This document shows positions 1-13,000 of a stretch of 64,000 nt of DNA, one piece after another (position 1 is the first letter of the stretch; each line of letters opens with the position of its first letter). The position numbers were made by a program, and so were the translations under genes. Source of the DNA: Micromonospora trifolii (GTDB lineage Bacteria > Actinomycetota > Actinomycetes > Mycobacteriales > Micromonosporaceae). The notes under the pieces were generated by a model. That model was not told where the DNA came from. It worked only from the letters and a program-made list of their open reading frames with translations, and made no database searches. The DNA lies in NCBI RefSeq assembly GCF_022229005.1, contig NZ_JAKKFD010000037.1, forward strand, positions 1 to 64,000. The letters are read 5' to 3'.

Positions 1-1
1 C

Positions 2-3000
2 ACCGGAAACATCCACCCCACCACCAAAACCACACCCTGGCCCACCACCGGCAGACCACGCCGCGCCGCGATCTCCGCCTTCGGCATCAGCGGCACCAAC
101 GCACACCTCATCCTCGAACAAGCACCCCACACCACGACCGAAAACAGCACCACCGCCTCCGCCGATGCCGCACCCGTCTGGGTGCTGTCCGGCAGAACCC
201 CGGCAGCGTTGCGCGCGCAGGCCGTCAAGCTGGCCGGCCACCTCGACCGTCATCCGGACCTGCACCCCGGCGACGTCGCACACGCCCTGCTCACCAACCG
301 CACGCACCACAGCCACCGAGCCGCGATCGTGGCGGCGGATCCAGGCGCGTTCCGGCAGGCGCTGGCCGACCTGGCCGAGGCGCGGTCCAACCCGGACGTC
401 ATCACCGCCGAGGCCGTCGAAGCTCCCGGCGACCCGGTGTTCGCCTTCGGCGGGCAGGGAGCACAGTGGGCCGGCATGGGCCGCGGCCTCTACGGGGTCC
501 ACCCGGTCTTCACCGCCGCCCTGGACGAGACCTGCGCGGAGCTGGACCGGCACCTGGACGGCGTCGCGTTGCTGGACGTGATCCGTGACCGGCCCGAGGC
601 ATTGCAGGACACCACGTACACGCAGCCCGCGCTGTTCGCCGTACAGACCGCGCTGTTCCGGACGCTGCGCCACCACGGCATCGCCCCGGCGCGCCTGGTC
701 GGGCACTCGATCGGCGAACTGACCGCCGCGCACGCCGCTGGCATCCTGTCGCTGAGCGACGCCGCCCGCCTCGTCGCCACCCGGGCGCGACTGATGGGCT
801 CCGCCCCGGCCGGAGCGATGGCATCGATCGAACTGCCCGCCGAGGATGTCGCCGCGATAGCCGAGCGGTACGGCGTCGTGATCGCGGCCGTCAACTCGCC
901 GACGGCGACGGTGGTCTCCGGGCCGTCCGCGGCCATCGACGCGATGGCCGCCGACGGCGTGCCGGCCAAACGCCTCGCCGTCTCGCACGCGTTCCACTCA
1001 CCGCAGATGGATGCGGTGCTGGCCGACTTCCGCGCGACAGCCGGCACCATCACCTACGGCACGCCGGCCCTGCCGATTGCAGCCACCTGCGATTTCGCCG
1101 GGGAGCCACACGTCAGTGCCGGCTATTGGGCGCACCAACTGCGCCACACTGTCACGTTCGCCCCCGCGCTGGCCGCTCTCGGCGCCAATCACACATACGT
1201 CGAGGTCGGCCCGCACCCGGCGCTGACCCCGGCGATCGGACAGACACTGCCGACGGCCACCGTGGTACCCACGCTGCGCCGTGACCGGGACGGCCGGATC
1301 GACCTGGCGCGAGCGCTGGCCCGGCTGCACGTGCTCGGCCACGCGGTGGACTTCCGCACCGCAGGCGCTCCGGTGCCGTTGCCCACCTATGCGTTCCAGC
1401 ACGGCTCACACTGGCTGGCCGACCGCGGGCGGATGCCAGGCACCCCGGCTCACCCGTTCCTGACCGGAAGCGTGCGGGTCGCGACCGACGCGACGACCAT
1501 CCACACTGGTCTGATCCGGCCGGGGTCACATCCGTGGCTCGCCGACCACGCCGTCGCGGGCACCGCGATCCTGCCCGCGGCCGGATTCGTCGACCTGGTG
1601 CTGGCTGCCGCCTCGTCCAGTGCGACACCGGCCCTCCTTGAGCTGATCCTGCACGCCCCGTTGGTCGTCGGGCAGGAGGCGGTGGAGCTGCAGGTCGTCG
1701 TCGGGGACCGGAACGTGACGGTGCACTCGCGACCGGCCGGCGACGGCCCGTGGACACACCACGGGACCGGCGTGCTCACCGAGGCCGCGCCGGCAGCCGG
1801 GTATGACGGCGGACCGGCCCCGGACGCCGAGGAGATCGACGGCGCTGCCGTGTACGAGGCTCTGGCCAGCCGCGGTTACCAGTACGGCCCGGCGTTCCGA
1901 GGGCTGCGCCGGGTGTGGCTCGCTGGTACGGAGATCCACGCCGACGTCGAGCTGCCCGCCGGGACACCGGCCACCGGCCATGCCGTGCACCCCGCCCTGC
2001 TTGACGCCGCCCTGCATTGCCTTGCCCCGCACGCGGTCACCCGGGACCACCCGGAGCTGCTGCTGCCGCACACGTTCGAGGGCGTCACACTGCACGGTCC
2101 GGTTCCGTCCGCGGTCCGGGTGCACGCGACCGCGACCGACCACACCGCCATCCGCTTGGAGATCACCGACCCGGTGGGCCGGCCGATCCTCACCGTGGAC
2201 CGCCTGGCTCTCGCGCCGGTGGCGGCACTCGGCCCGTCCCGTGCACTGCATCGCGTCGAGTGGCATCCGGTCGATCTGCCGACCAACGCCGGTGCGAGCT
2301 CCGAGACGGTACTGATCGGCTCCCGAATGACCGGAGCACCCACCTATCCGGACCTGGACTCCTTTCTGGCCGACACGCGACCAGCACCCGCGCACGCAGT
2401 GCTCAGCCTGCCCCCCATGGCGGACACGCCCGCGAGCGCGCACGAACTCGCCGCGTTCACGCTCACGGCACTCCAGACGTGGCTGGCCAGTCCCCGTTCG
2501 GCCGAGACACACCTGACGGTGCACGCCGACCACAGCGGGGTCGCGACCGCCGCCGTCTGGGGTCTGGTGCGCACCGCCCAGAACGAGCACCCGGGCCACT
2601 TCAGCCTGCTGACCTCGGACGCAACCCGTGTCCCGGTGCACCTGCTCGGAAAATATCCCGAAGCCCTGGACCGTGCGGGGGTAACGCACGTGCCACGGCT
2701 GATGCCGGTTCCCGCGGGGGACACCGGGCCGGTCTGGGATACCACCGGCACGGTGCTCATCACCGGCGGCACCGGCACTCTCGGCGCACTGGCGGCACGG
2801 CACCTCGTCACGGTGCACGGCGCCCGGTACCTGTTGCTGCTGAGCCGCCGCGGCATGGCGGCACCGGGCGCCCGTGAGGTGCGGGACGAGCTGACCGCCC
2901 TGGGCGCCGAGGTCACCGTCGCGGCGTGCGACGCGAGTGACCGGGAGGCGGTCGCCGCCCTGCTGGACGGGGTCGACCGGCCGGTCAGTGCCGTCATCCA

Positions 3001-4051
3001 CGCGGCCGGTGTGCTGGCTGACGCCCCGGTGCACACGATGACGCCCGAGCAGCTGCACACCGTACTGACGCCGAAGATCGACGCTGCCTGGACGCTGCAC
3101 CTGCTGACCAAGGACGTGCGGACGTTCGTGCTCTATTCCTCAGCGTCGGCCGCGCTGGGCACTCCTGGCCAGGGCAACTATGCGGCCGCCAACGCCTTTC
3201 TGGACGCACTCGCCACGCTGCGGCATCAGGACGGCCTGGCCGCGACCAGCATCGCGTGGGGCATGTGGGCCGAGAGCAGCGGCATGACCAGCGGCCTGAC
3301 CGACGCGGACCGCCAACGCGTCACCGACACCGGGCTGGTCCCGATCACGTCGGCGACGGGCCTTGCCCTGCTCGACCGGGCCGTCGTCGCCGGGCCCTCG
3401 GTGCTGGCGAGCCCGCTGAACTTCGCCGCGCTGCGCGGCCCGCGGGCGAACGCGCTGCTGCGGACCCTGGTGGCCACGCCTGCGGCGCCGGTCGTCGCCG
3501 CCCCGGCCGGTCTCGCGGAGAGGGTGGCGGCGGCCGTCCCGGCCGAGCGGTCCGCGATCGTTCTCGCGGCTGTCCGGGCCATCGCGGCCGAGGTTCTCGC
3601 CCACCCGGACGCGGCCTCGATCCCGGTGGACACCGGTTTCTTCAACCTGGGCTTCGACTCGCTCGGCGTGGTGGATCTGCGCAACCGGCTCAACCAGGCG
3701 ACCGGCCTCGCGCTGCCGACCACGGTCGCGCTGGACCACCCGACCCCGCAGGCGATGGCCGCCTATCTGGTCGAACGGCTCGCGCCGAGCCTGGAATCGG
3801 TGCTGGTGGCCGAGATGGACCGGCTCGACGCGGTGGTCGCAGGCCTGAGCCTGACCGACGACGCCATCCGCGGACAGGCCGTCGACCGGCTGCGTGACCT
3901 GCTGCGCAAGCTCGGCGTCGACGACACTCCCGCCGTCGTACTGCCGGGCGGGCTGACCGACGCGACCTCGGCCGACGACCTGCTCGCATTCATCGACAGC
4001 GAGTTCTCCAGTCCTACACCTGCCGCGGAACAGAACCGGAGCGCACCCTGA
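2..4051 (+). CDS. Type I PKS module, 5'-truncated by window: KS(end)-AT-DH-KR-ACP
   Basis: The reading frame is open from base 2, so the gene starts before the window. The first residues are the end of a ketosynthase (GTNAHLILEQ). The acyltransferase has GHSIGE (Ser at 707-709) and HAFH at 986-997, the malonyl-CoA signature. The dehydratase has HxxxGxxxxP (His at 1547-1549) and DAALH. The ketoreductase has an intact TGGTGTLG at 2762-2785 and catalytic Tyr at 3179. The ACP serine (FDSL) is at 3659-3661. The last ~85 residues form a helical C-terminal docking domain. By family rules it adds a malonate unit reduced to an alkene. The stop overlaps the start of the next PKS by one base (TGATG), so the two subunits are co-translated and dock. 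Whether more modules lie upstream cannot be seen. Confidence 0.97.
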   Translation, partial: TGNIHPTTKTTPWPTTGRPRRAAISAFGISGTNAHLILEQAPHTTTENSTTASADAAPVWVLSGRTPAALRAQAVKLAGHLDRHPDLHPGDVAHALLTNRTHHSHRAAIVAADPGAFRQALADLAEARSNPDVITAEAVEAPGDPVFAFGGQGAQWAGMGRGLYGVHPVFTAALDETCAELDRHLDGVALLDVIRDRPEALQDTTYTQPALFAVQTALFRTLRHHGIAPARLVGHSIGELTAAHAAGILSLSDAARLVATRARLMGSAPAGAMASIELPAEDVAAIAERYGVVIAAVNSPTATVVSGPSAAIDAMAADGVPAKRLAVSHAFHSPQMDAVLADFRATAGTITYGTPALPIAATCDFAGEPHVSAGYWAHQLRHTVTFAPALAALGANHTYVEVGPHPALTPAIGQTLPTATVVPTLRRDRDGRIDLARALARLHVLGHAVDFRTAGAPVPLPTYAFQHGSHWLADRGRMPGTPAHPFLTGSVRVATDATTIHTGLIRPGSHPWLADHAVAGTAILPAAGFVDLVLAAASSSATPALLELILHAPLVVGQEAVELQVVVGDRNVTVHSRPAGDGPWTHHGTGVLTEAAPAAGYDGGPAPDAEEIDGAAVYEALASRGYQYGPAFRGLRRVWLAGTEIHADVELPAGTPATGHAVHPALLDAALHCLAPHAVTRDHPELLLPHTFEGVTLHGPVPSAVRVHATATDHTAIRLEITDPVGRPILTVDRLALAPVAALGPSRALHRVEWHPVDLPTNAGASSETVLIGSRMTGAPTYPDLDSFLADTRPAPAHAVLSLPPMADTPASAHELAAFTLTALQTWLASPRSAETHLTVHADHSGVATAAVWGLVRTAQNEHPGHFSLLTSDATRVPVHLLGKYPEALDRAGVTHVPRLMPVPAGDTGPVWDTTGTVLITGGTGTLGALAARHLVTVHGARYLLLLSRRGMAAPGAREVRDELTALGAEVTVAACDASDREAVAALLDGVDRPVSAVIHAAGVLADAPVHTMTPEQLHTVLTPKIDAAWTLHLLTKDVRTFVLYSSASAALGTPGQGNYAAANAFLDALATLRHQDGLAATSIAWGMWAESSGMTSGLTDADRQRVTDTGLVPITSATGLALLDRAVVAGPSVLASPLNFAALRGPRANALLRTLVATPAAPVVAAPAGLAERVAAAVPAERSAIVLAAVRAIAAEVLAHPDAASIPVDTGFFNLGFDSLGVVDLRNRLNQATGLALPTTVALDHPTPQAMAAYLVERLAPSLESVLVAEMDRLDAVVAGLSLTDDAIRGQAVDRLRDLLRKLGVDDTPAVVLPGGLTDATSADDLLAFIDSEFSSPTPAAEQNRSAP

Positions 4052-7000
4052 TGCCGACCGAGGCCCAGCTCGTCGAGTACCTCAAGCGGATGACCGCTGA
4101 TCTCTACCAGACCCGTGAGCGTCTGCAGAAGGTGCAGAGCCAGAACAGCGAGCCGATCGCCATCGTGGGCATCGGCTGCCGGTTCCCGGGCGGCGCCGAC
4201 GGGCCGGAACAGTTCTGGGACCTGGTCCGCGACGGGCGGGACGCCATCACCGGGTTCCCGGTGAACCGGGGCTGGGACGTTGACGCGATCTTCGATGCTG
4301 ACCCGGACCGGCCCGGCACCACCTACACGAAGCACGGCGGGTTCCTGCACGACGCAGACCAGTTCGATCCGGCCTTCTTCGGCATCTCGCACCGGGAGGC
4401 CACTGCGATGGACCCGCAGCAGCGGCTGCTGCTGGAGACTTCATGGGAGGCGATCGAGCATGCCGGCATCGACCCGGCTGCGCTGCGCGGCAGCGGCACC
4501 GGCGTGTTCACCGGCGTGTCCGCCCACGACTACGGGCCCCGCGCGGCCGAGGCGGGTGACGGCCGGGAGGCATATCTGCTGACGGGCACCGCGACCAGCG
4601 TGGCCTCCGGGCGGATCGCGTACACGTTCGGCCTGCACGGCCCGGCGATCACCCTGGACACCGCGTGCTCGTCGTCGCTGGTGGCACTGCACCTGGCAGT
4701 ACGGGCACTGCGCGCCGGTGAATGTGACCACGCGCTTGCCGGCGGTGTCGCGGTGATGCCCACGCCGGGAGTGTTCCTCGGCTTCAGCCGGCAGCGCGGG
4801 CTCGCACCGGACGGGCGTATCAAGGCGTTCTCCGCGGACGCCGACGGCACCGCGTGGGCCGAGGGCGTCGGCGTGGTCATGCTGCAACGGTTGTCCGACG
4901 CGCAGGCCCAGGGCCGGCGGGTGCTCGCGGTGATCCGCGGCAGCGCCGTCAACCAGGACGGCGCGACCAGCGCGCTGACCGTGCCGAACGGGCCCGCGCA
5001 GCAGCGGGTGATCGAGCGTGCGCTGGCGGACGCCGGCCTTTCCGCCGCCGAGATCGACGTCGTCGAGGCGCACGGCACCGGCACCACGCTGGGCGACCCG
5101 ATCGAGGCCCAGGCGCTGCTGACGACGTACGGACAGCACCGCGAAGTACCGCTGCTGCTCGGCTCGGTGAAGTCCAACATCGGGCACTCGCAGGCCGCGG
5201 CGGGCATCGCCGGCGTCATCAAGATGGTGCACGCCATGAACGCGGGCGTGGTGCCGGCCACCCTGCACGCCGACGTGCCGACTCCGCACGTTGACTGGCA
5301 CACGGGTGGAGTCCGACTGGCGACCGAGGCGCAGCCGTGGCCCGCGACCGACCGGCCGCGGCGCGCCGGCGTCTCAGCGTTCGGATTCGGCGGCACGAAC
5401 GCGCACCTGATCCTGGAACAGGCGCCAGCCTCAACCCGCAACGACGAGCCCGCCACCGAGGGGCCGCACCCGTGGCTGCTGTCCGGCCGCACTGCCGATG
5501 CCCTGCGTGACCAGGCCGCAAGGTTGCTGTCCCACCTCGGCACCCACCCGGACCTCGACTCGCGCGACGTCGCACACACGCTGGCCACCGCGCGCACCCA
5601 CCACAAGCATCGCGCCGTTATCGTCGCCGGCGATGCCGCGGAATACCGGCAGGCACTGGCCGACCTGGTCGCCGACGTGCCCAACCCGAACGTGGTCAGC
5701 ACGCCAGCCGACGGCGCACCGGCCGACCCCCGGCTCGTGTTCGTCTTCCCAGGCCAGGGCAACCAGGCGGCCGGGATGGCGAAACGGCTGTACGAGACCG
5801 AGCCGGTGTTCGCCCGGCGCCTCGACGAGTGCGCGGAGGCGCTCGCCCCGCACACCGACTGGTCGCTGCACGATCTCGTCGTGAACTCGGGCGCTGCCAC
5901 CGACATCGGCAGGGTCGAGGTCACCCAGCCCGCCCTGTTCGCGGTGATGACCGGCCTCGCCGGGGTGCTTGCTCACCACGGGATCGTCCCGGACGCGGTG
6001 ATCGGGCATTCGCAGGGCGAGATCGCCGCCGCACACGTCGCGGGATCGCTGAGCCTGGCCGACGCTGCGCACCTGGTCGCGCACCGGGCCACCTGCATCG
6101 CGGCGATTCAAGGCAGTGGTCTGATGGCCGCGGTCGGGCTGTCCCCCGACGACCTGGCGCCGCGTCTCGCCGCCGCCGGTGATGCGGTGTCGATCGCGGC
6201 GATCAACTCGTCCACGTCGACGGTCGTCTCCGGCGACGTCGACGCGGTGCGACGGCTCGTCGCCGAGCTCAGCGACGAGGGGGTCCGCACCAGTGTCCTG
6301 CCGGTGAACTACGCCAGCCACTCCGATCACATGAAGCGGCTGCGACCGAGGCTCGCCGAGCTGACCGTCGCCGGCCATCCGCCCCGGGTGCCGCACTACA
6401 GCACCGTCGTCGGCGGTTTGTTGGCCGAGGCGCCGACCACCGAATACTGGTGGCGTAACCTGCGCGAGCCGGTGCGGTTCCACCCGGCCGTGCGGGCGCT
6501 TGCCGCTGACGGGCACCACACGTACCTCGAACTGTCACCGCACCCGACCCTCACGCCGGCGCTCGGCGACATCCTCGGTCCGGACGCCGCCGTCATCGCC
6601 ACCCTGCACCGCGACCGGGACGACCGGGTGTCGCTGCTGCACACCCTCGCGCGGCTGTTCGTCCAGGGCCACAACCCGATCTGGCACACGACGGGCAACC
6701 ACGTCCCGCTGCCGACGTACGCATTCCAGCACACCTCGCACTGGCTGCGGCCAACCGGCACCGCGGCGGCCCGAACCGGCAATGGGCACCCGCTGCTGAC
6801 CGACGTGATTCACCTCGCCGACGTGGACGCAACCGTCCTCACCGGGCGTTTGCACCGCATCGACCAGGCCTGGCTCGCCGACCACACGGTCGCCGGCACC
6901 GTTGTGCTGCCCGCTGCCGCGATGGTGGAGATGGCGCTGCACGCGGGCACCCACACCGCGACGCCGTACCTGCGTGAACTGACCCTGCACGCGCCGCTCG

Positions 7001-10000
7001 CACAGGGTGCGGAGGCCACCACCCTGCAGGTCTTCGTGAGCGGCGACCGGACCGTAACGATCCACTCCCGGCCCGCTGCCGACGTGGGTGACCAGCCGTG
7101 GACCCACCATGCCAGCGGTGTCCTGACCGCGGCCCCGCCCGTTGCGCATGACCTCGTGAGCGAGTGGCCGCCCGCGGGCTCTCCGGCCGAGCCGGACGGA
7201 ATCTACGCCGGGCTCGAAACGCGCGGGCTGGTGTACGGGCCGGCCTTCCGGGGCCTGACCGCCGCGTGGACGGCCGGCGACGAGGTGTACGCCGAGGCGA
7301 CCCTGCCCGGTAGCGGCGAGACCAGCGGGTTCGGCATCCATCCGGCCCTGTTCGACGCGGCGCTGCACTGCCTCGCGCTGCATCCGCTCGGCGCGGGTGA
7401 CGCGACCCTGGTGCCGTACGCGTTCGCCGACGTGACCCTGCACGCCGCGGACGCGACCGCCGTGCGGGTGCGGGTGGCGCCGGCCGGGCCGAACGCGGTC
7501 CGGATCACGGTCACCGACCCGCTCGGCGTACCCGTGCTGACCGTCGGATCGCTAGCGCTGCGCCCGCTCGGCGAACGGCCGGTCGCCGCCGGACCCGCCA
7601 ACGTTCTGCACACCATCGAGTGGGTGCCGCTGCCTGAGCCGATCACGGCCGACGGCGACCCGTCGGACCCTGTCCTCCTCAACGTGCCCGAGGCGCCGGC
7701 CGGTGACGCTGCCGCGGCGCACCGGCTCACCGCTGGTGTGCTGGCCGACCTGCGCGCCTGGCTCGCCGAGGACCGGCCGGACGCTCGCCTGACCGTGCGC
7801 ACCACCCGGGCGTTGGACGGCGATCCCGCGCATGCCGCCGTGTTCGGGCTGCTCCGGGCCGCGCAGAGTGAACACCCGGACCGGATCGCGGTGCTGGACA
7901 CCGACCGCGCCGACGCGGCCATCACGCCGGCCGTGATGGCCGCGCTGCGGTCCCATCCCGTGGTGCGGGTGCGTGACGGCGTACCGCACACCCCCCGACT
8001 ACGGTCGGCCGTCACGCCGCTCGCACCGCCGCCCGGGGCGACAGCGTGGAAGCTGGACAGCACCGGCACCGGGACGCTCGACGGTGTCGCGGCCCTGGAC
8101 TGGCCCGAGGCTGCCGCTCCGCTTGCTGCCGGGGTGATTCGGGTCGCGCTGCGGGCTGCGGGCGTGAATTTCCGCGACGTGCTGGTGACCCTCGGCATGG
8201 TCCCCGGCCAGTCCGGGATCATCCGTGAGGGCGCGGGCGTGGTGACCGAGGTCGGCCCCGGAGTGACCGGCCTGGCCCCGGGGGACCGGGTGTACGGCCT
8301 GTTCCCGGACGGTGTGGGCCCGGTCTCGGTGACCGACCACCGGCTGGTCGCGGCCATACCTCCGCGGTGGACGTTCGAGCAGGCGGCCGGTGCGGCCGTC
8401 GCCTACCTGACCGCGTACGAATCCCTGCGTGACGTGCCCGCCCTTCGTACGGGCGGTGCACTGCTGGTGCACACGGCCAGCGGTGGCGTCGGCATGGCCG
8501 CGATCCACCTGGCCCGGCACTGGGGTGCCGAGGTCTACGCGACGGCGAGCCCGGCGAAGCAGTCGGTGCTGCGCGAACTGGGCGTGCCTGCGGCGCATCT
8601 GGCCTCGTCGCGGGACCTGGCGTTCGAGGACGGGTTCCGGGCCGCGACCGGTGGGCGCGGCGTGGACGTCGTACTCAACTCCCTCGCTGACGCCGCGATC
8701 GACGCGTCCTTGCGGCTGGTCGTGGACGGTGGTCGGTTCATCGAGATGGGCAAGACCCAGATCCGCGACGCCGGCACCGTGCAGGCCGAGCATCCCGGGC
8801 TCACCTACCAGGTGTACGACCTGACCGCGACTCCACCGGATCGGGTACAGGAACTGCTCGCCGCGCTGGCACCATTGTTCGCCGACGGCACCCTGCCACC
8901 GGCTCCGGTGTCCACCTGGGACCTGCTCGATGTGCGGCGGGCACTGGGCCACATGAGCCGCGCCCAGCACACCGGCAAGATCGTGCTCACCGTACGGCCC
9001 GCGTTGGACCCGGAGGGCACTGTCCTGATCACCGGGGCGGGCACCCTCGGCGCACTCACCGCACGGCACCTGGTCGCCACGCGTGGGATGCGTCACCTGA
9101 TGCTCACCAGCCGTCGCGGCGCGGACGCCCCGGGCATGGACGAACTCCGTGCCGAGCTGGCCGCCCTGGGTGCGACAGTTACTGTCGCCGCATGTGACAC
9201 CGGCGACCGGGAGGCCGTGCGGGCGCTGTTGGACGGCATCCCGGCCGATCACCCGCTGACCGCGGTGATCCACACCGCCGGTGTGCTCGCCGACGGTCCG
9301 GTGCACGCCATGACCGACGAGGCCCTGCACACAGTGCTCTCGCCGAAGGCCGACGGGGCCTTCCATCTGCACGAGCTGACCCGCGACCACGACCTGGCCG
9401 CGTTCGTCCTGTACTCGTCCGCGTCGGCGGCGTTCGGTGCGCCCGGCCAGGCCAACTACGCCGCGGCCAACGCGTTCCTCGACGGGCTGGCCGAATCCCG
9501 GCGTGCGGCGGGTCTGCCCGGCACCAGCATCGCGTGGGGACTGTGGTCCGACTCCAGCGCGATGACCGGCCATCTCACCGAGGTCGACCGTCGCCGGATC
9601 GCCCGTACCGGCCTGGTGCCGATCGACACCCGGACCGGTCTCGCGTTGCTGGACCAGGCCCTGGCATCCCCCGAGCCGCACCTGATCGCCGCACCGGTGA
9701 ACCTCGCCGTGCTGCGCGACCCGGCCGCCGCCGTCCCGCCGTTGCTGCGGACGCTTGTGCGGTCGGTCGCCCTGCCACAGGCGGCCGCCGCCAGGACGAG
9801 TCCGGCGGCGGCCGACCGGCTGAGCGGTCTCCCACCCGCCGAGCGGCGGGCCGCGGTAACCGACGTGGTACGCGCGACGGTCGCAGCCGTGCTCGCACAC
9901 CCCGACCCGGCGGCCATCGATGGCGACCAGACGTTCAAGGCGCTCGGCGTTGACTCACTCACCGCCGTTCAGGTACGCAATCTGCTGTCGCGAGCGATCG

Positions 10001-13000
10001 GCAGCACACTGCCCGCGACGCTGGTCTTCGACCATCCGACCCCGAACGCGGTGGTGGATCTGCTGCTGGCGGACCTGCTGCCGGTCCGAGAGACGCACAC
10101 ACCGGGTGCCGCCGAAGCGGTCGGGCACCAGCCGATCGCGATCGTCGGTATGGGCTGTCGCTACCCGGGCGGGGTCACCTCGCCGGACGGGCTGTGGGAC
10201 CTGGTGCTGGCCGGGCAGGACGCGATCACCGGGTTCCCGGCCGATCGGGGCTGGGATCTCGCCGCACTCTGGGACCCGGATCCGGACCGCTCCGGTACCA
10301 GTTACACCCGGCACGGTGGGTTCCTCACCGACGCCGACAAATTCGATCCCGCGTTCTTCGGCATCTCGCCGCGCGAGGCCACCGCTATGGATCCCCAGCA
10401 GCGGCTGTTGCTGGAGACCGCGTGGGAGACACTGGAAGACGCGGGCATCGATCCGACGTCGCTGCGTGGTTCCGCGGCCGGTGTCTTCACCGGCGTCGTG
10501 CACGACTACTACGGCAGCGGCCTCACCCCGGATCAGTCCGGCGACCACGACGGCTACCTGCTGACCGGCAGTACGACGAGTGTCGCGTCCGGCCGCATCG
10601 CCTACACGCTGGGACTGCAAGGCCCGGCCATCACCGTTGACACCGCCTGCTCCTCCTCGCTCGTCGCCATCCACCTCGCCACCACGGCGCTGCGCGGCGG
10701 CGAATGCGATCTCGCCCTGGCCGGTGGGGTGGCCGTGATGCCCACCCCAGGGCTGTTCCAGGAGTTCAGCCGCCAGCGCGGATTGTCCGGGGACGGGCGG
10801 GTCAAGGCGTTCGCCGCCGCGGCCGACGGCACCGGCTTCGCCGAGGGGGTCGGGATGGTCGCGTTGATGCGGTTGTCCGACGCCCGGGCACAGGGCCGTC
10901 CCGTTCTGGCCGTGCTGCGTGGTTCAGCTGTCAACTCCGACGGCGCGTCCAACGGCCTCACCGCACCCAACGGGCCCGCCCAGCGCCGGGTCATCGAGCG
11001 TGCCCTGGCCGATGCCGGGTTGGAGCCGTCCGAGGTGGACGTCGTCGAGGCCCACGGCACCGGAACCAGCCTGGGCGACCCGATCGAGGCCCAGGCCATT
11101 CTCGGCGTGTACGGCCAGAACCGGACGGTTCCCCTGCTGCTCGGGTCGATCAAGTCCAACATCGGGCACACCCAGGCCGCGGCCGGCGTCGCCGGGGTGA
11201 TCAAAGCGGTCCGGGCGCTCGATGCGGGAGTGGTACCGGCCACACTGCACGTCGACGCGCCCACGCCGCACGTCGACTGGTCGGCCGGCCGGGTCGCGTT
11301 GGCCACCGAGAACACGCCGTGGCCGCGGACCGACCGGCCGCGCCGCGCTGCGGTGTCGTCGTTCGGGATCAGTGGCACCAACGCCCACCTGATCCTCGAG
11401 CAGGCTCCGTCCACGTCGAAGCACGCCACCACACCCGAACCGGACGGCCGGCCGCTCGCCTGGCCGATCTCGGCGAAATCCCCGCAGGCCCTGCGGGAGC
11501 AGGCCCGCAGACTGCTGCGGCACCTGACCGAGCACCCGAACCTGGCCGACGCCGACATCGCGCACTCGCTGGCCACCGCCCGGGCCCACCTCACGCACCG
11601 CGCGGTGATCGTCGCCGCCGACCGGACCGCCTTAACCGCCGCGCTCGCCGACCTGGCCGCGAACCGGCCCAACCCGGACCTGATCGTCGGCCAGGGGACA
11701 GCGGGCACACCGGTGTTCGTCTTCGGCGGGCAGGGCGCGCAGTGGGCCGGAATGGGCCGCGCCCTCTACGGCACGCACCCGGTGTTCACCAGTGCCCTGG
11801 ATGACGTGCTGACCCACCTCGACCACCCGCTGCGCGCGGTGATCCTGGCCGAGCCCGGCACCCCCGAAGCCGCACTACTGGACGAAACCGCCTACACCCA
11901 GCCCGCTTTGTTCGCGATTCAGGTGGCCCTGTCCGAGACGCTGGCACATCACGGAATCGCCCCGGCCCGGCTCGTCGGGCATTCGATCGGAGAGTTGACA
12001 GCGGCGTACGTCGCGGGCGTGCTCACGCTGCGCGACGCGGCACGGCTGGTCACCATCCGGGCCAGGCTGATGGGTGCGGCGAACAGTGGCGGGGGAGCCA
12101 TGGCCGCCGTCGAACTGTCCGAGGCGGAGGTCGAACGGCGGATCGACCCGTACGGCGGCCGGATCTCGGTCGGCGCTGTCAACTCCCCCCGGAGCACTGT
12201 TGTGTCCGGCGACGCCGACGCCGTCGCCGAACTGACCCGCGAGGTGCAGGGCGACGGCGTACGGGTGACGGCGCTTCGGGTCTCGCATGCGTTCCACTCA
12301 CCGCACATGGATGGCGCGGTCACCGATTTCCATGCGGCCGCGGCGACCGTGACGCACGCCGCGTCCCGCATCCCGATAACGCCCACGGCTGCCGTCGAGG
12401 GCCCGGCTCACCAGAGTGCCGACTACTGGGCCCAGCAGATCCGCGCGGCCGTCGCGTTCGCCCCGGCAATCTCCGAAATCGGCGCGGGGCACACGTTCGT
12501 GGAGATCTCTCCGCACCCGACGTTGACCCCTGCGATCGAGGAGACGCTCGACGGCGCGGTCACCGTCACCACGCTGCGGCGTGACACGGACGACCGGGTA
12601 CGCCTGATGCACGCTCTGGGCCACCTGCACACCCTGGGCCACACCGTCGACTGGCGCACCGCCGGCACAGTGGTTCCGCTGCCGACCTACGCGTTCCAGC
12701 ACACCTCGCACTGGGCGCGGCCCGCACCGGCGGCCGTCGCACCGCGCGACGAGCACCCGCTGCTCGGCACGCCGGTCCGGCTAGCCGGCGCACCGGGCAG
12801 CTGGTTCAGCCGGACGCTGACCCCCGAGGACCCGGCGTTCCTCAGCCAGCACCGCCTGCACGGCGTACCCGTGCTGCCCGCCGCGGCCATGGTCGAGTGG
12901 GTGCTCGCCGCGGCCCGTGCCGCCCGGCCGAGCCCCGACTGGGAGCTGTCCGATCTGGCCTTCACCGAGTTCCTGCACTTCGCGGACGGGGTCGGCGTGA

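Noticed and set aside
1526..3100. Long minus-strand ORF (524 residues) under the first PKS
   Set aside because: No ribosome-binding site, no recognisable domain, Arg/Gly/His-rich; a GC-driven shadow of the PKS frame.
7999..9900. Long minus-strand ORF (633 residues) under the ER-KR region
   Set aside because: Shadow of the PKS; no known motif and unnatural composition.
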